Origin: Pseudomonas kermanshahensis
GTDB lineage: Bacteria; Pseudomonadota; Gammaproteobacteria; Pseudomonadales; Pseudomonadaceae
Length of the DNA stretch: 64,000 bases
Assembly (NCBI RefSeq): GCF_014269205.2
Contig: NZ_JABWRY020000001.1
Coordinates: forward strand, 2,480,001-2,544,000
Direction of reading: 5' to 3'
Part shown: one piece after another, positions 54,748 through 63,038 of the stretch
Position numbering within the stretch: position 1 is the stretch's first letter
Layout of the letters: each line of letters opens with the position of its first letter
Translations under genes and position numbers: made by a program
Notes under the pieces: generated by a model
The model's input: only the letters and a program-made list of their open reading frames with translations
Told to the model about the DNA's origin: nothing
Databases searched by the model: none

Positions 54748-55836
54748 ATGAACACACTGCGTCAGTTGAGTGGCCTGTTGTTGGCCCTCCTTATGCCTTT
54801 TGCGCCTTATTGCCTGGCTCAAGGGCTGGTGGTCGGCGACGTACTACAGAGCCCGGCGGCCAAGGTTGCCAACCCTCAGCGCGGGGTTTTCACTGCCCTG
54901 GCCTTGGCGGGCCAGCGCCTGGTGGCGGTAGGTGAACGCGGTCTGATCCTGCTATCCGATGACAACGGCGAGCATTGGCGTCAAGCCAGCGTGCCGGTAT
55001 CGGTGGGGCTCACCGCAGTGCAGTTTGCCGATGCCAATGTCGGCTGGGCCGTGGGCCATGGTGGTGTGGTACTGGGGACGGGCGACGGTGGCGAAAGCTG
55101 GCGACTTCAGCTCGATGGCCTGCGTGCAGCGCAGCTTGAATTGCAGGCAGCGCAAAGCGCGCTGTCGAACCAGGCGGATGACGAAGTGGCGCAAGTACGC
55201 GTACAAACCGCCGAACGCCTGCTTGCTGAAGGGCCCGACAAACCACTCCTGGCGCTATCAGCCCGTGACACCAAGCATGTGCTGGTGGTCGGTGCCTACG
55301 GCCTGGCTTTGCGCAGCGATGACGGCGGCGCTAGCTGGCATTCAGCGATGGGCCAGATCGATAACCCAATGGGCCTGCACCTGTATGCCGTGGCGTACCA
55401 AGGTAATGACTTGGTGCTGGCCGGCGAGCAGGGCTACTTAGCGCGGGCGCTGGACGGAGAACACTTCGAACAGATAAGCAGCCCCTATGCCGGCACGCTG
55501 TTCACCTTGGCAGCGCGCGGCGACGGTGCACTGCTCATTGGCGGGCTCAAAGGCCACGCGTTTGTCCTGGCGCCCGGGGCCGGGCGCGCCGAAGCGTTGC
55601 CGACCCTGGCGCCGGTGTCCTTCAGTGATGCCAGTGTTCTAAACGATGGTCGCGTGCTGCTGGCCAATCAAGCGGGCGGATTGTTTGCAAGCGCTCCCTC
55701 GGGATTCACCCCGGTCTCCGAATCATTGCGCAAACCGGTCTCAGGCATCGTCCAGGCCGCCGATGGCAGCCTCGTTGCCGCGGGGTTCTCCGGGCTTTCG
55801 CGCCTGCCACAGCCCACCGTTTCCGCTTCGGAGTGA
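54748..55836 (+). CDS. YCF48/BNR-repeat-like exported protein
   Basis: This 362-residue exported protein is read from MNTLRQLSGLLLALLMPFAPYCLAQG at 54748, with GAGG 6 bases upstream. After a signal peptide it has repeated beta-propeller blades of the YCF48/BNR type (VGERGLILLSDDNGEHWRQA, VGHGGVVLGTGDGGESWRLQ, VGAYGLALRSDDGGASWHSA). An insertion after the second blade (about 130-170) is predicted to be helical, with AQLELQAAQSALSNQ. It may act as an assembly factor for the MMPL pump, as Ycf48 does for photosystem II, but this is inference. It lies immediately before the MMPL gene. Confidence 0.83.
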   Translation: MNTLRQLSGLLLALLMPFAPYCLAQGLVVGDVLQSPAAKVANPQRGVFTALALAGQRLVAVGERGLILLSDDNGEHWRQASVPVSVGLTAVQFADANVGWAVGHGGVVLGTGDGGESWRLQLDGLRAAQLELQAAQSALSNQADDEVAQVRVQTAERLLAEGPDKPLLALSARDTKHVLVVGAYGLALRSDDGGASWHSAMGQIDNPMGLHLYAVAYQGNDLVLAGEQGYLARALDGEHFEQISSPYAGTLFTLAARGDGALLIGGLKGHAFVLAPGAGRAEALPTLAPVSFSDASVLNDGRVLLANQAGGLFASAPSGFTPVSESLRKPVSGIVQAADGSLVAAGFSGLSRLPQPTVSASE

Positions 55837-55840
55837 GTCA

Positions 55841-58306
55841 ATGAATTCCGCTCGCCAAACTCTGTCATCCGCGTCCGATAGCTTCGATCCTCGCTCTGGA
55901 TCGCTGATCGAACGCGCACTGTTCAATCACCGCCATTGGGTGCTGTTGCTGTGCCTGCTGACCACCGTGCTGCTCGGCTGGCAGTCGGGCCGCCTGGAGC
56001 TCAATGCCAGCTTCGAGAAGATGATCCCCACCGGGCACCCCTACATCGCCAACTACCTGGACAACCAGAAGGAGTTGTCCGGCATCGGCAATGCGGTGCG
56101 TATCGCTGTCACCAACCGCCACGGTGATATCTACGACGCCGATTACCTGCGTACCCTGCAGGCGCTGAGCGACCAGATCTACCTGTTGCCGGGTGTTGAC
56201 CGCGCCTACATGAAGTCGCTGTGGACGCCTGCCACCCGTTGGGTTTCGGTGACCGAAGAGGGCCTGGACGGCGGCCCGGTGATTCCTGATGAATACGATG
56301 GCAGCCCGTCATCGCTGGGCGAACTGCGGCGCAACGTGCAATTGTCCAACGAGATCGGTCAATTGGTAGCCTTCGACCAGCGCTCCAGCATCATCTACGT
56401 GCCGCTGATGGCGCGCATACCCGATGGCAAGCCGTTGGACTACCGGGTGTTGTCCGATCAGTTGGAGATCCTGCGGGCGAAGTACCAGAGCGACAGCGTC
56501 GATATCCACATCACCGGTTTCGCCAAGAAAGTCGGTGACCTGATCGAAGGCCTGGAGCAGATCCTGCTGTTCTTCGCTGTTGCCATTCTGATCACCACGG
56601 TGGTGCTCTACGGCTACACGCGTTGTGTGCGCAGTACCTTGCTGGTGGTGTTCTGCTCGCTGGTGGCGGTGGTCTGGCAGCTTGGCCTGCTGCCCCTACT
56701 GGGCTACGAACTGGACCCCTATTCGGTGCTGGTGCCGTTCCTGGTGTTCGCCATTGGCATGAGCCACGGCGCGCAGAAAATGAACGGCATCATGCAGGAC
56801 ATCGGTCGCGGTATGCACCGCGTGGTGGCTGCGCGTTTCACCTTCCGCCGACTGTTCCTCGCAGGCCTCACTGCGCTGCTGTGCGATGCCGTGGGCTTTG
56901 CCGTTTTGATGCTTATCCAGATCCAGGTGATCCAGGACCTGGCGATCATCGCCAGCATCGGTGTGGCCGTGCTGATCTTCACCAACCTGATCCTGCTACC
57001 GGTGCTGCTCTCCTATGTCGGCGTCAGTCCTCGCGCTGCTGCGTTGAGCCTTAGAAGCGAGCGGGCCGAGGAGGGGGGCCAGGTGCGTCATGCATTCTGG
57101 CGCTTCCTTGACCTGTTCACCCGCAAGCCCTGGGCCGCCGTCTGCGTGGTTGTCAGCCTGGTGATGGCAGTGCTCGGCTTCCTGGTCAGCCTGAACTTGG
57201 CCATCGGCGATCTTGACGCCGGGGCCCCAGAGTTGCGCGCCGACTCGCGCTACAACCTGGACGATGCCTTCATGACCCGCAGTTACGGGGCCAGCAGCGA
57301 TCTTTTCGCGATCATGGTGCGTACACCAAACAGCGCCTGCGCACGCTACGACATCCTGCGCAAGGTCGATGAGCTGGACTGGCAACTGCGCAGCCTGCCG
57401 GGCGTGGACTCGACCAACTCGCTGGCGCTGCTCAACCGTCGGATGCTGGTGGGTCTCTCCGAAGGCAGCCCGAAGTGGTACGAACTGCAGAACAACCAGG
57501 CGATGCTTAACATGATCACCGCCAGCGCGCCGCGCGGGCTGTACAACGAGTCGTGCAACTTGCTCACGCTCTATGTCTACCTCTCCGACCACAAGGCGCA
57601 AACGCTGACCCGGCTGGTGGAGCACGTCGAAGCCTTCGCCGCTGCCAACGACACCGACGAAGTCAAATTCCAGTTGGCTGCCGGTAACGCCGGGATCGAG
57701 GCCGCTACCAACATCGTGGTCAAGGAAGCCAATCGCGAGATGCTGTTCTGGGTCTACGGCGCGGTGATCTTGCTGTGTCTGATCACCTTCCGCTCCTGGC
57801 GCGCCACCCTCTGTGCGGTGATCCCGCTGATGCTTACCTCCATTCTCTGCGAGGCGTTGATGGTCTGGCTGGGCATCGGCGTCAAGGTCGCCACCTTGCC
57901 GGTGATCGCCTTGGGCGTGGGCATTGGCGTCGACTACGCGCTGTATGTGATGAGCATCATGCTTGGCCACCTGCGCCAGGGCGCCAGCCTTTCCGAAGCC
58001 TATTACCGCGCGCTGGTCTCCACCGGCAAGGTGGTGATGCTCACTGGCGTGACCCTGGCCATCGGCGTCGGCACCTGGATCTTCTCGCCCATCAAGTTCC
58101 AGGCCGACATGGGCGTGCTATTGGCCTTCATGTTCGTCTGGAACATGGTCGGCGCACTGCTGCTATTGCCAGCGCTCGCCTATTTCCTGCTACCAGCGAC
58201 CCGCCGCAGCGATGCAGTCGTCGCCGCCGAGCCAGTCGCCGATATGCAGCCCGCCAAGGCCGCCGCCACGGGTCGCCCGTTGTTGCTGGATACCGCCACC
58301 CGCTGA
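55841..58306 (+). CDS. MMPL/RND-family transporter
   Basis: This 821-residue inner-membrane protein starts MNSARQTLSSASDSFDPRSGS at 55841, with GGAG seven bases upstream. It has the RND/MMPL duplicated architecture: an N-terminal helix, a large periplasmic loop (ASFEKMIPTGHPYIANYLDN), five clustered helices including FLVFAIGMSHGAQKMN, then a second helix, loop and helix cluster with GVGIGVDYALYVMSIM. The acidic residue of the SSD-like repeat in GVDYAL is present. It resembles proteins that move hydrophobic lipids, hopanoids or sterols. It should be the proton-driven motor for the DUF1302/DUF1329 envelope module. Confidence 0.88.
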   Translation: MNSARQTLSSASDSFDPRSGSLIERALFNHRHWVLLLCLLTTVLLGWQSGRLELNASFEKMIPTGHPYIANYLDNQKELSGIGNAVRIAVTNRHGDIYDADYLRTLQALSDQIYLLPGVDRAYMKSLWTPATRWVSVTEEGLDGGPVIPDEYDGSPSSLGELRRNVQLSNEIGQLVAFDQRSSIIYVPLMARIPDGKPLDYRVLSDQLEILRAKYQSDSVDIHITGFAKKVGDLIEGLEQILLFFAVAILITTVVLYGYTRCVRSTLLVVFCSLVAVVWQLGLLPLLGYELDPYSVLVPFLVFAIGMSHGAQKMNGIMQDIGRGMHRVVAARFTFRRLFLAGLTALLCDAVGFAVLMLIQIQVIQDLAIIASIGVAVLIFTNLILLPVLLSYVGVSPRAAALSLRSERAEEGGQVRHAFWRFLDLFTRKPWAAVCVVVSLVMAVLGFLVSLNLAIGDLDAGAPELRADSRYNLDDAFMTRSYGASSDLFAIMVRTPNSACARYDILRKVDELDWQLRSLPGVDSTNSLALLNRRMLVGLSEGSPKWYELQNNQAMLNMITASAPRGLYNESCNLLTLYVYLSDHKAQTLTRLVEHVEAFAAANDTDEVKFQLAAGNAGIEAATNIVVKEANREMLFWVYGAVILLCLITFRSWRATLCAVIPLMLTSILCEALMVWLGIGVKVATLPVIALGVGIGVDYALYVMSIMLGHLRQGASLSEAYYRALVSTGKVVMLTGVTLAIGVGTWIFSPIKFQADMGVLLAFMFVWNMVGALLLLPALAYFLLPATRRSDAVVAAEPVADMQPAKAAATGRPLLLDTATR

Positions 58307-58330
58307 CCTTCGCCCCAACAACAAGAGCAC

Positions 58331-58429
58331 ATGGGTATGACACCACTGATCGAGACTTTGCAAACCCTCTGGCTCGCACTGCCGCGCGTCCTACAGACGG
58401 CCATGGAGGCGCACTGCAATGAGCACTGA
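58331..58429 (+). CDS. possible 32-residue small protein overlapping the MFS gene start
   Basis: In the 112-bp gap after the MMPL gene an ATG at 58331 (or 58337) opens a frame MGMTPLIETLQTLWLALP... ending at 58429, overlapping the MFS start by 11 bases. The predicted peptide is an amphipathic helix with LIETLQTLWLALPRVLQ. AGAGC lies close upstream. Its coupling to the next gene suggests a small translated leader or membrane peptide, but it could be chance. Confidence 0.3.
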   Translation: MGMTPLIETLQTLWLALPRVLQTAMEAHCNEH

Positions 58430-59624
58430 GCGCCAGGCGGGTTTGCCGCAATCCTTGTTGCTACTGTTTGGCAGCTGTTTGCCGGTGCTGGGCGCGGTGC
58501 TGCTGGCACCTGTACTGCCGCGCATGCAGGCGCATTTTGCCGATACACCCGGCGCCGAAGTGCTGGTGCCTATCAGCCTGACCATTCCGGCGTTAGTGAT
58601 CGCGCTGCTGGCGCCGTTTGCCGGTGTCATCGCCGACCGTCTGGGGCGCAAGCCGCTGTTGCTGGCCTCGATGATGCTTTACAGCCTCTGCGGGCTGCTG
58701 CCGCTGTGGCTTGAGTCGCTGCTGGGTATCGTCATCAGCCGTGCAGGCCTGGGCCTGGCGGAGGCTGGCATCATGACCTGCTGCACGACGCTGATGGGTG
58801 ACTACTACCAGGGCGGGCGGCGCGAGCGCCTGTTCGCCCTGCAGATGGTCGCCACTTCGCTTTCGGCGGCAGTGTTCATCGCCTTGGGCGGCGCACTTGG
58901 GCAAAACGACTGGCGTCTGCCTTTCGTGCTGTACGGCGCCGGCCTGGTGCTCCTGCCGCTGATGGCAATGCTGCTCTGGGAGCCGAAGGTCGCTGAAGCC
59001 GCGGCGTTGTCTGGCAAGGCTGAAGACTTCCCGTGGCGCAGGCTCTTGCCGTTGTACCTGCTCACCGTACTGGCGGGCATCAGCCTATTCATCGTGCCGG
59101 TGCAAGCTGGCTTCCTGCTCACCCTGCTGCACGTCGATTCGCCCCAGCAGATCGGCATGACCATGGGCGCCAACCAGCTCGGCGTGCTGGCCGGTGCACT
59201 GAGCTTCCGCCTGCTCAACGGCCAGCGCCGGCAACATCTGCTGCTGCTGGCTTTCGCCACAGCCGGGGGCGGTGGGCTGCTGATGGCCACCACCGCCAAC
59301 CCAGCGCTGGTGGCGGTTGCGGTGCTGATCAATGGCCTGGGCATCGGATTGATGCTGCCGACCCTGATCACCGGGGTGATGAGGCAGGTCGATTTCACGC
59401 AGCGCGGCCGCGCCACCGGAGGCTTTACCGCGGCCCTATTCGCCGGCGAGTTCATCAGCCCTCTGGTGGTGCTGGGCCTCAATGGCGGCGTGGTCGCCCA
59501 ATTGCCTGGCGCCCTGACGGTGGTGGCTGTCGCCCAGTTGCTGCTGGCGCTCGCCTGCGTGGTGCTGGCGAAGTGTTTCCGTTCGCGCGGCGCTGGCGCT
59601 ACTACCACGTCTGATCACATCTAG
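58419..59624 (+). CDS. MFS transporter
   Basis: This 401-residue, twelve-helix transporter starts MSTERQAGLPQSLLLLFGSCLPVLGAVLLAPVLPRMQAHF, with GGAGG 10 bases upstream. Motif A is GVIADRLGRKPLLLASMMLYSLCG and helix 4-5 is RAGLGLAEAGIMTCCTTLMGDYYQGGRRERLF. It is probably an importer or exporter for the small-molecule product of the operon, working at the inner membrane alongside the MMPL pump. Family assignment is firm, substrate unknown. Confidence 0.83.
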   Translation: MSTERQAGLPQSLLLLFGSCLPVLGAVLLAPVLPRMQAHFADTPGAEVLVPISLTIPALVIALLAPFAGVIADRLGRKPLLLASMMLYSLCGLLPLWLESLLGIVISRAGLGLAEAGIMTCCTTLMGDYYQGGRRERLFALQMVATSLSAAVFIALGGALGQNDWRLPFVLYGAGLVLLPLMAMLLWEPKVAEAAALSGKAEDFPWRRLLPLYLLTVLAGISLFIVPVQAGFLLTLLHVDSPQQIGMTMGANQLGVLAGALSFRLLNGQRRQHLLLLAFATAGGGGLLMATTANPALVAVAVLINGLGIGLMLPTLITGVMRQVDFTQRGRATGGFTAALFAGEFISPLVVLGLNGGVVAQLPGALTVVAVAQLLLALACVVLAKCFRSRGAGATTTSDHI

Positions 59625-59687
59625 AGGTAGCCATGCCCCAATCCCTGGAAAACGCCGCGTGACGGCAATTGATTGAAAGGAGTTTTC

Positions 59688-60260
59688 ATGCAAGCACTTC
59701 CCCCATTCCAGCGCGTGGTCACCGGCCACGACAACGAGGGCCGCGCCGTGGTCACCCTGGCAGGCCCCACGCTCAACAACTTCCCGCTCAAGGCGGTGCC
59801 CGGCACCCTGTTCTATGAGGTCTGGAACAGCAGCGTCAGCCCTGCGCTGCTGGACAATGGCGCCGACCCAACCGACAAGCCCCTGCAACTTTCCCCGGGT
59901 GCCCAGGGCAGCGTTATCCGTGTGGTGGATATCCCGCCGGACAGCGTGCAGAACCAAGTTAGCGCCGAGGATGCCGCTGCGGCCTTCGCCGAGATCGGCC
60001 AAGCCCATGCAGGCACTGGCAAGGCGGACTCCAGGCACAAGCTCATGCACCGCACCGAAACCCTCGACTACGGCCTCGTCACCGAGGGTGAGGTGTGGTT
60101 GGTGCTCGACGGCGAGGAAGTCCACCTCAAACGTGGCGACATCGTGGTCCAGCGCGGCACCAACCATGCCTGGAGCAACCGCACCGAGAACATGGCGCGG
60201 ATGGTCTTCATCCTGCTTGACGGCCGCTACGCCCCCGAACTCAAGGAGATGCTGCAATGA
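59688..60260 (+). CDS. cupin-domain protein
   Basis: This 190-residue protein starts MQALPPFQRVVTGHDNEGRAVV at 59688, where AAGGAG lies 5 bases upstream; the ORF start at 59673 is inside that site. A single C-terminal cupin barrel contains LMHRTETLDYGLVTEGEVWLVLDGEEV and RGDIVVQRGTNHAWSNR, with candidate metal ligands His and Glu in the first motif and His in the second. It could be an oxygenase, isomerase or regulatory binding protein. Its ATG-TGA overlap with the FAH-type gene indicates joint action. Confidence 0.82.
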   Translation: MQALPPFQRVVTGHDNEGRAVVTLAGPTLNNFPLKAVPGTLFYEVWNSSVSPALLDNGADPTDKPLQLSPGAQGSVIRVVDIPPDSVQNQVSAEDAAAAFAEIGQAHAGTGKADSRHKLMHRTETLDYGLVTEGEVWLVLDGEEVHLKRGDIVVQRGTNHAWSNRTENMARMVFILLDGRYAPELKEMLQ

Positions 60261-61249
60261 AGCTTGCCACACTCGACGACGGCAGCCGCGACGGCCGCCT
60301 GCTACTGGTTTCCTGTGACTTGAGCCGTGCGGTGGACGCCGCCGATATCGCCCCCACGTTGCAAGCGGCCGTGGATGACTGGCCGAACGTGGAGGCCGAC
60401 TTGCGCGGCCGCTACGATGCCCTTAACAAAGGTGAACTCGCCGGCGCCTTCGACTTCGACCCCAACCGCGTGATGGCGCCGCTGCCGCGTGCCTGGCAAT
60501 GGCTGGACGGCTCTTGCTTCCTCAGCCACGGCGAGCTGATGCAGCGAGCGTTCAACCTTGCGCCCATCGAAGGCGTAGAGTCCACGCCGCTGATGTACCA
60601 GGGCGCTGGCGACGACTTCCTTGGCCCGCAGCAAGACATTGCACTGCCCAGCGAGGCCCACGGCATCGACTTCGAAGGCGAGTTCGCTGTGCTGGTGGAC
60701 GAGGTGCCCATGGGCTGCACGGCCGAACAGGCACTGAAGCATATTCGCCTGGTACTGCAGGTCAACGACGTCAGCCTGCGGGCGTTGGCGCCACGGGAAA
60801 TGAAGACCGGCTTCGGCTTCGTCCAGGCCAAATCCTCCTCCAGCTTCGCCCCGGTCGCAGTTACCCCAGACGAGCTGGGAGATGCCTGGCGCGACGGTCG
60901 CGTGCACCTGCCGCTGAAAGTGGAGTGGAACGGCCAGTGGTTTGGCCACCCGCATGGCGGCGCCATGCACTTCGGCTTCCACCAGTTGATCGCCCATGCC
61001 GCGCTGACCCGTCGCCTCGGCGCCGGTAGCGTGATTGGCTCCGGCACCGTTTCCAATGCCGATCGCAGCGTGGGGTCGGCGTGTATTTCCGAGCGCCGCG
61101 CCATTGAAATGATCGAGCATGGCGCGCCGCGCACCGGCTTCCTGCAATTCGGTCACCGCATTCGCATGGAGGCCCGCAACACGGATGGTTCGCCGTTGTT
61201 CGGTGCCATCGACCAGCAGGTAGTCCAGGCAGCCCCGCCATGCGCGTGA
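60257..61249 (+). CDS. fumarylacetoacetate hydrolase (FAH) family protein
   Basis: This 330-residue protein starts MKLATLDDGSRDGRLLLVS, overlapping the cupin gene by ATGA. The metal-binding FAH features are visible: a glutamate pair in DFEGEFAVLVDEVPMG, VNDVSLRAL and KSSSSFAPVAVT. The GSGTVSNADRSVGSACISERRAIEMIEHG region completes the active site. FAH-family enzymes hydrolyse carbon-carbon bonds in 2,4-dioxo or ring-cleavage products, or hydrate or decarboxylate oxo acids. The neighbouring cupin suggests that it acts after an oxygenative or isomerisation step. Confidence 0.86.
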   Translation: MKLATLDDGSRDGRLLLVSCDLSRAVDAADIAPTLQAAVDDWPNVEADLRGRYDALNKGELAGAFDFDPNRVMAPLPRAWQWLDGSCFLSHGELMQRAFNLAPIEGVESTPLMYQGAGDDFLGPQQDIALPSEAHGIDFEGEFAVLVDEVPMGCTAEQALKHIRLVLQVNDVSLRALAPREMKTGFGFVQAKSSSSFAPVAVTPDELGDAWRDGRVHLPLKVEWNGQWFGHPHGGAMHFGFHQLIAHAALTRRLGAGSVIGSGTVSNADRSVGSACISERRAIEMIEHGAPRTGFLQFGHRIRMEARNTDGSPLFGAIDQQVVQAAPPCA

Positions 61250-62220
61250 TGATTACCGGAGCTGCCGGTTTCCTTGGCCGCTTGCTGGTGCAACGACTGC
61301 TCGACAAGGGCCAACTGCGAGGCCAGCCGTTGGAAGCGCTGGTGTTACTGGATCAGCAACTGGAGGGTTTTCCTTCCGACCCGCGCCTGCGCTTGCTCGC
61401 CGGCAGTATCGCAGAACCGACCCTGTTACGCCGCGCCCTGGCCGATGGCGTGGATGTCGTGTTCCATCTGGTGAGCGTCCCCGGCGGCGCAGCCGAGGAG
61501 CACTATGCATTGGGCCGGCAGGTGAATCTGCTGGCGACCCTGGAGCTGCTCGACCAGTTGCGCAACGCTGCGCGGCCACCGGTGCTGGTCTACGCCAGCA
61601 GCGTGGCCGTGTACGGCGCGCAACTACCGGCACGCATGGACGAGCAGTGGATGCCGCGTCCGGCGCTGTCTTATGGCGCGCACAAGGTCATGGTGGAAAC
61701 CCAGCTCAATGACCTCGCCCGCCGTGGCGAGGTAGATGGCCGCGCATTGCGGCTACCGGGCATCGTCGCAAGGCCCCACGAGCCGAACGGCTTGCGTTCG
61801 GCCTTCATGAGCGACCTGATGCACGCCCTTGCCGCTGGAGAAAACTATTGCTGCCCGGTGTCGCCGCAGGCCACCGCCTGGTGGATGTCGGCGCGTTGCT
61901 GCGTCGACAACCTGCTGCATGCCGCCGAACTGCAAAACCCCGGCCCTCAGCGGGTGTGGCAGTTGCCAGTGCTGCATCTGGCCATGGACCAAGTGGTCGA
62001 GGCTCTGGCCGAGGCCTTCGGCGACGACCGTCGGGCCTTGGTGAGCTACCAGCCGAACGTGGACCTGGAGGCCCTGTTCGGCCGCTATCCGCCTTTGCGT
62101 ACCCCGCAATCGCGAGCCCTGGGATTTCATCACGATGGCTCTGCCCAAACGCTGGTGCGTAACGCCCTTAGCCTGAGCCAACGCCCGCGCCATGCGCGCG
62201 CGTCATTACAAACCCTTTGA
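61240..62220 (+). CDS. NAD-dependent epimerase/dehydratase family, DenD-like dehydrogenase
   Basis: This 326-residue extended SDR starts MRVMITGAAGFLGRLLVQRLL with ITGAAGFLG as the NAD motif, SSVAVYG for the catalytic serine and SYGAHK for Tyr/Lys. LSYGAHKVMVETQLNDLARRGEVDG and LRLPGIVARP closely follow the pattern of D-erythronate dehydrogenase (DenD) proteins as I recall them. It overlaps the FAH gene by 10 bases. It would oxidise a hydroxy-acid or sugar-acid intermediate. The true DenD substrate is not assured in this context. Confidence 0.82.
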   Translation: MRVMITGAAGFLGRLLVQRLLDKGQLRGQPLEALVLLDQQLEGFPSDPRLRLLAGSIAEPTLLRRALADGVDVVFHLVSVPGGAAEEHYALGRQVNLLATLELLDQLRNAARPPVLVYASSVAVYGAQLPARMDEQWMPRPALSYGAHKVMVETQLNDLARRGEVDGRALRLPGIVARPHEPNGLRSAFMSDLMHALAAGENYCCPVSPQATAWWMSARCCVDNLLHAAELQNPGPQRVWQLPVLHLAMDQVVEALAEAFGDDRRALVSYQPNVDLEALFGRYPPLRTPQSRALGFHHDGSAQTLVRNALSLSQRPRHARASLQTL

Positions 62221-62231
62221 GACCTGCTGCC

Positions 62232-63020
62232 ATGACCCTTGCCCGTAAACGCCGCCTCGTCGATCTCTCGGTAACACTGGACAACAACCCCTACACCGAC
62301 CCGCCGCCGCTGCTGCCCAAGATCGACTACATGGACCACCAGCAGGGTTGGCCTGAAATGGCCGCGATGTTCCCTGGCCTGTCCCTGGACCAGATGCCGG
62401 GGCACGAGTCGTGGGCAGCAGAGCGCCTGTCGATCACCACCCACAGCGGCACTCACATGGATGCGCCTTGGCACTACGCCTCTACCACCGACGGCGGCAA
62501 GCCGGCGTTCGGTATCGATGAGCTGCCGCTGGAGTGGTGCCTGCAAGCGGGAGTGAAGCTGGACTTTCGCCACCTGCCCGATGGCCATGTGGTGACTGGC
62601 GCCGAGGTGCACGCTGAGCTTTCGCGTATCGGCCATGAGCTGCAACCGCTGGACATCGTGCTGGTGAACACCCGTGCCGGCAGCCTGTTCGGCGAGCCGG
62701 GGTATCTGGAAGCAGGCGTCGGCATGGGCCGTGAAGCCACCCTCTACCTGCTGGAGCGCGGCGTGCGAGTCGTGGGTACCGACGCTTGGAGCTGGGACGC
62801 ACCCTTCAAGTACACCCGCGAACGCTTCGCCGCGAGTGGCGATGCGTCGATCATCTGGGAAGGCCACAAGGCTGGGCGCGACATCGGCTACGGCCAGATG
62901 GAGAAACTGGCCAACCTTGATAGCCTGCCGGCCAGCGGCTTTTTGGTGTCTTGCTTCCCTTACAAGATCAAGCATGCCTCGGCCGGCTTCGTCCGCGCCG
63001 TGGCCATCTTCGAAGAATAA
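62232..63020 (+). CDS. cyclase-family metal-dependent hydrolase (kynurenine formamidase/isatin hydrolase-like)
   Basis: This 262-residue protein starts MTLARKRRLVDLSVTLDNNPYTDP at 62232; a TTG at 62217 is a less likely start. The cyclase-family metal motif HSGTHMDAPWHYAS is intact, along with VNTRAGSLFGEPGY, and VVGTDAWSWDAPFKYTRERF follows. Members hydrolyse amides, lactones or strained rings, using manganese or zinc. In this operon a lactone or cyclic amide product is plausible. It lies 11 bases after the DenD-like gene and 18 bases before the sulfatase. Confidence 0.85.
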   Translation: MTLARKRRLVDLSVTLDNNPYTDPPPLLPKIDYMDHQQGWPEMAAMFPGLSLDQMPGHESWAAERLSITTHSGTHMDAPWHYASTTDGGKPAFGIDELPLEWCLQAGVKLDFRHLPDGHVVTGAEVHAELSRIGHELQPLDIVLVNTRAGSLFGEPGYLEAGVGMGREATLYLLERGVRVVGTDAWSWDAPFKYTRERFAASGDASIIWEGHKAGRDIGYGQMEKLANLDSLPASGFLVSCFPYKIKHASAGFVRAVAIFEE

Positions 63021-63038
63021 GAACAGGAGCAACTCCCT

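Noticed and set aside
56996..57970. Minus-strand frame opposite the MMPL gene
   Set aside because: Antisense shadow of the transporter; histidine/glutamine-rich low-complexity protein.
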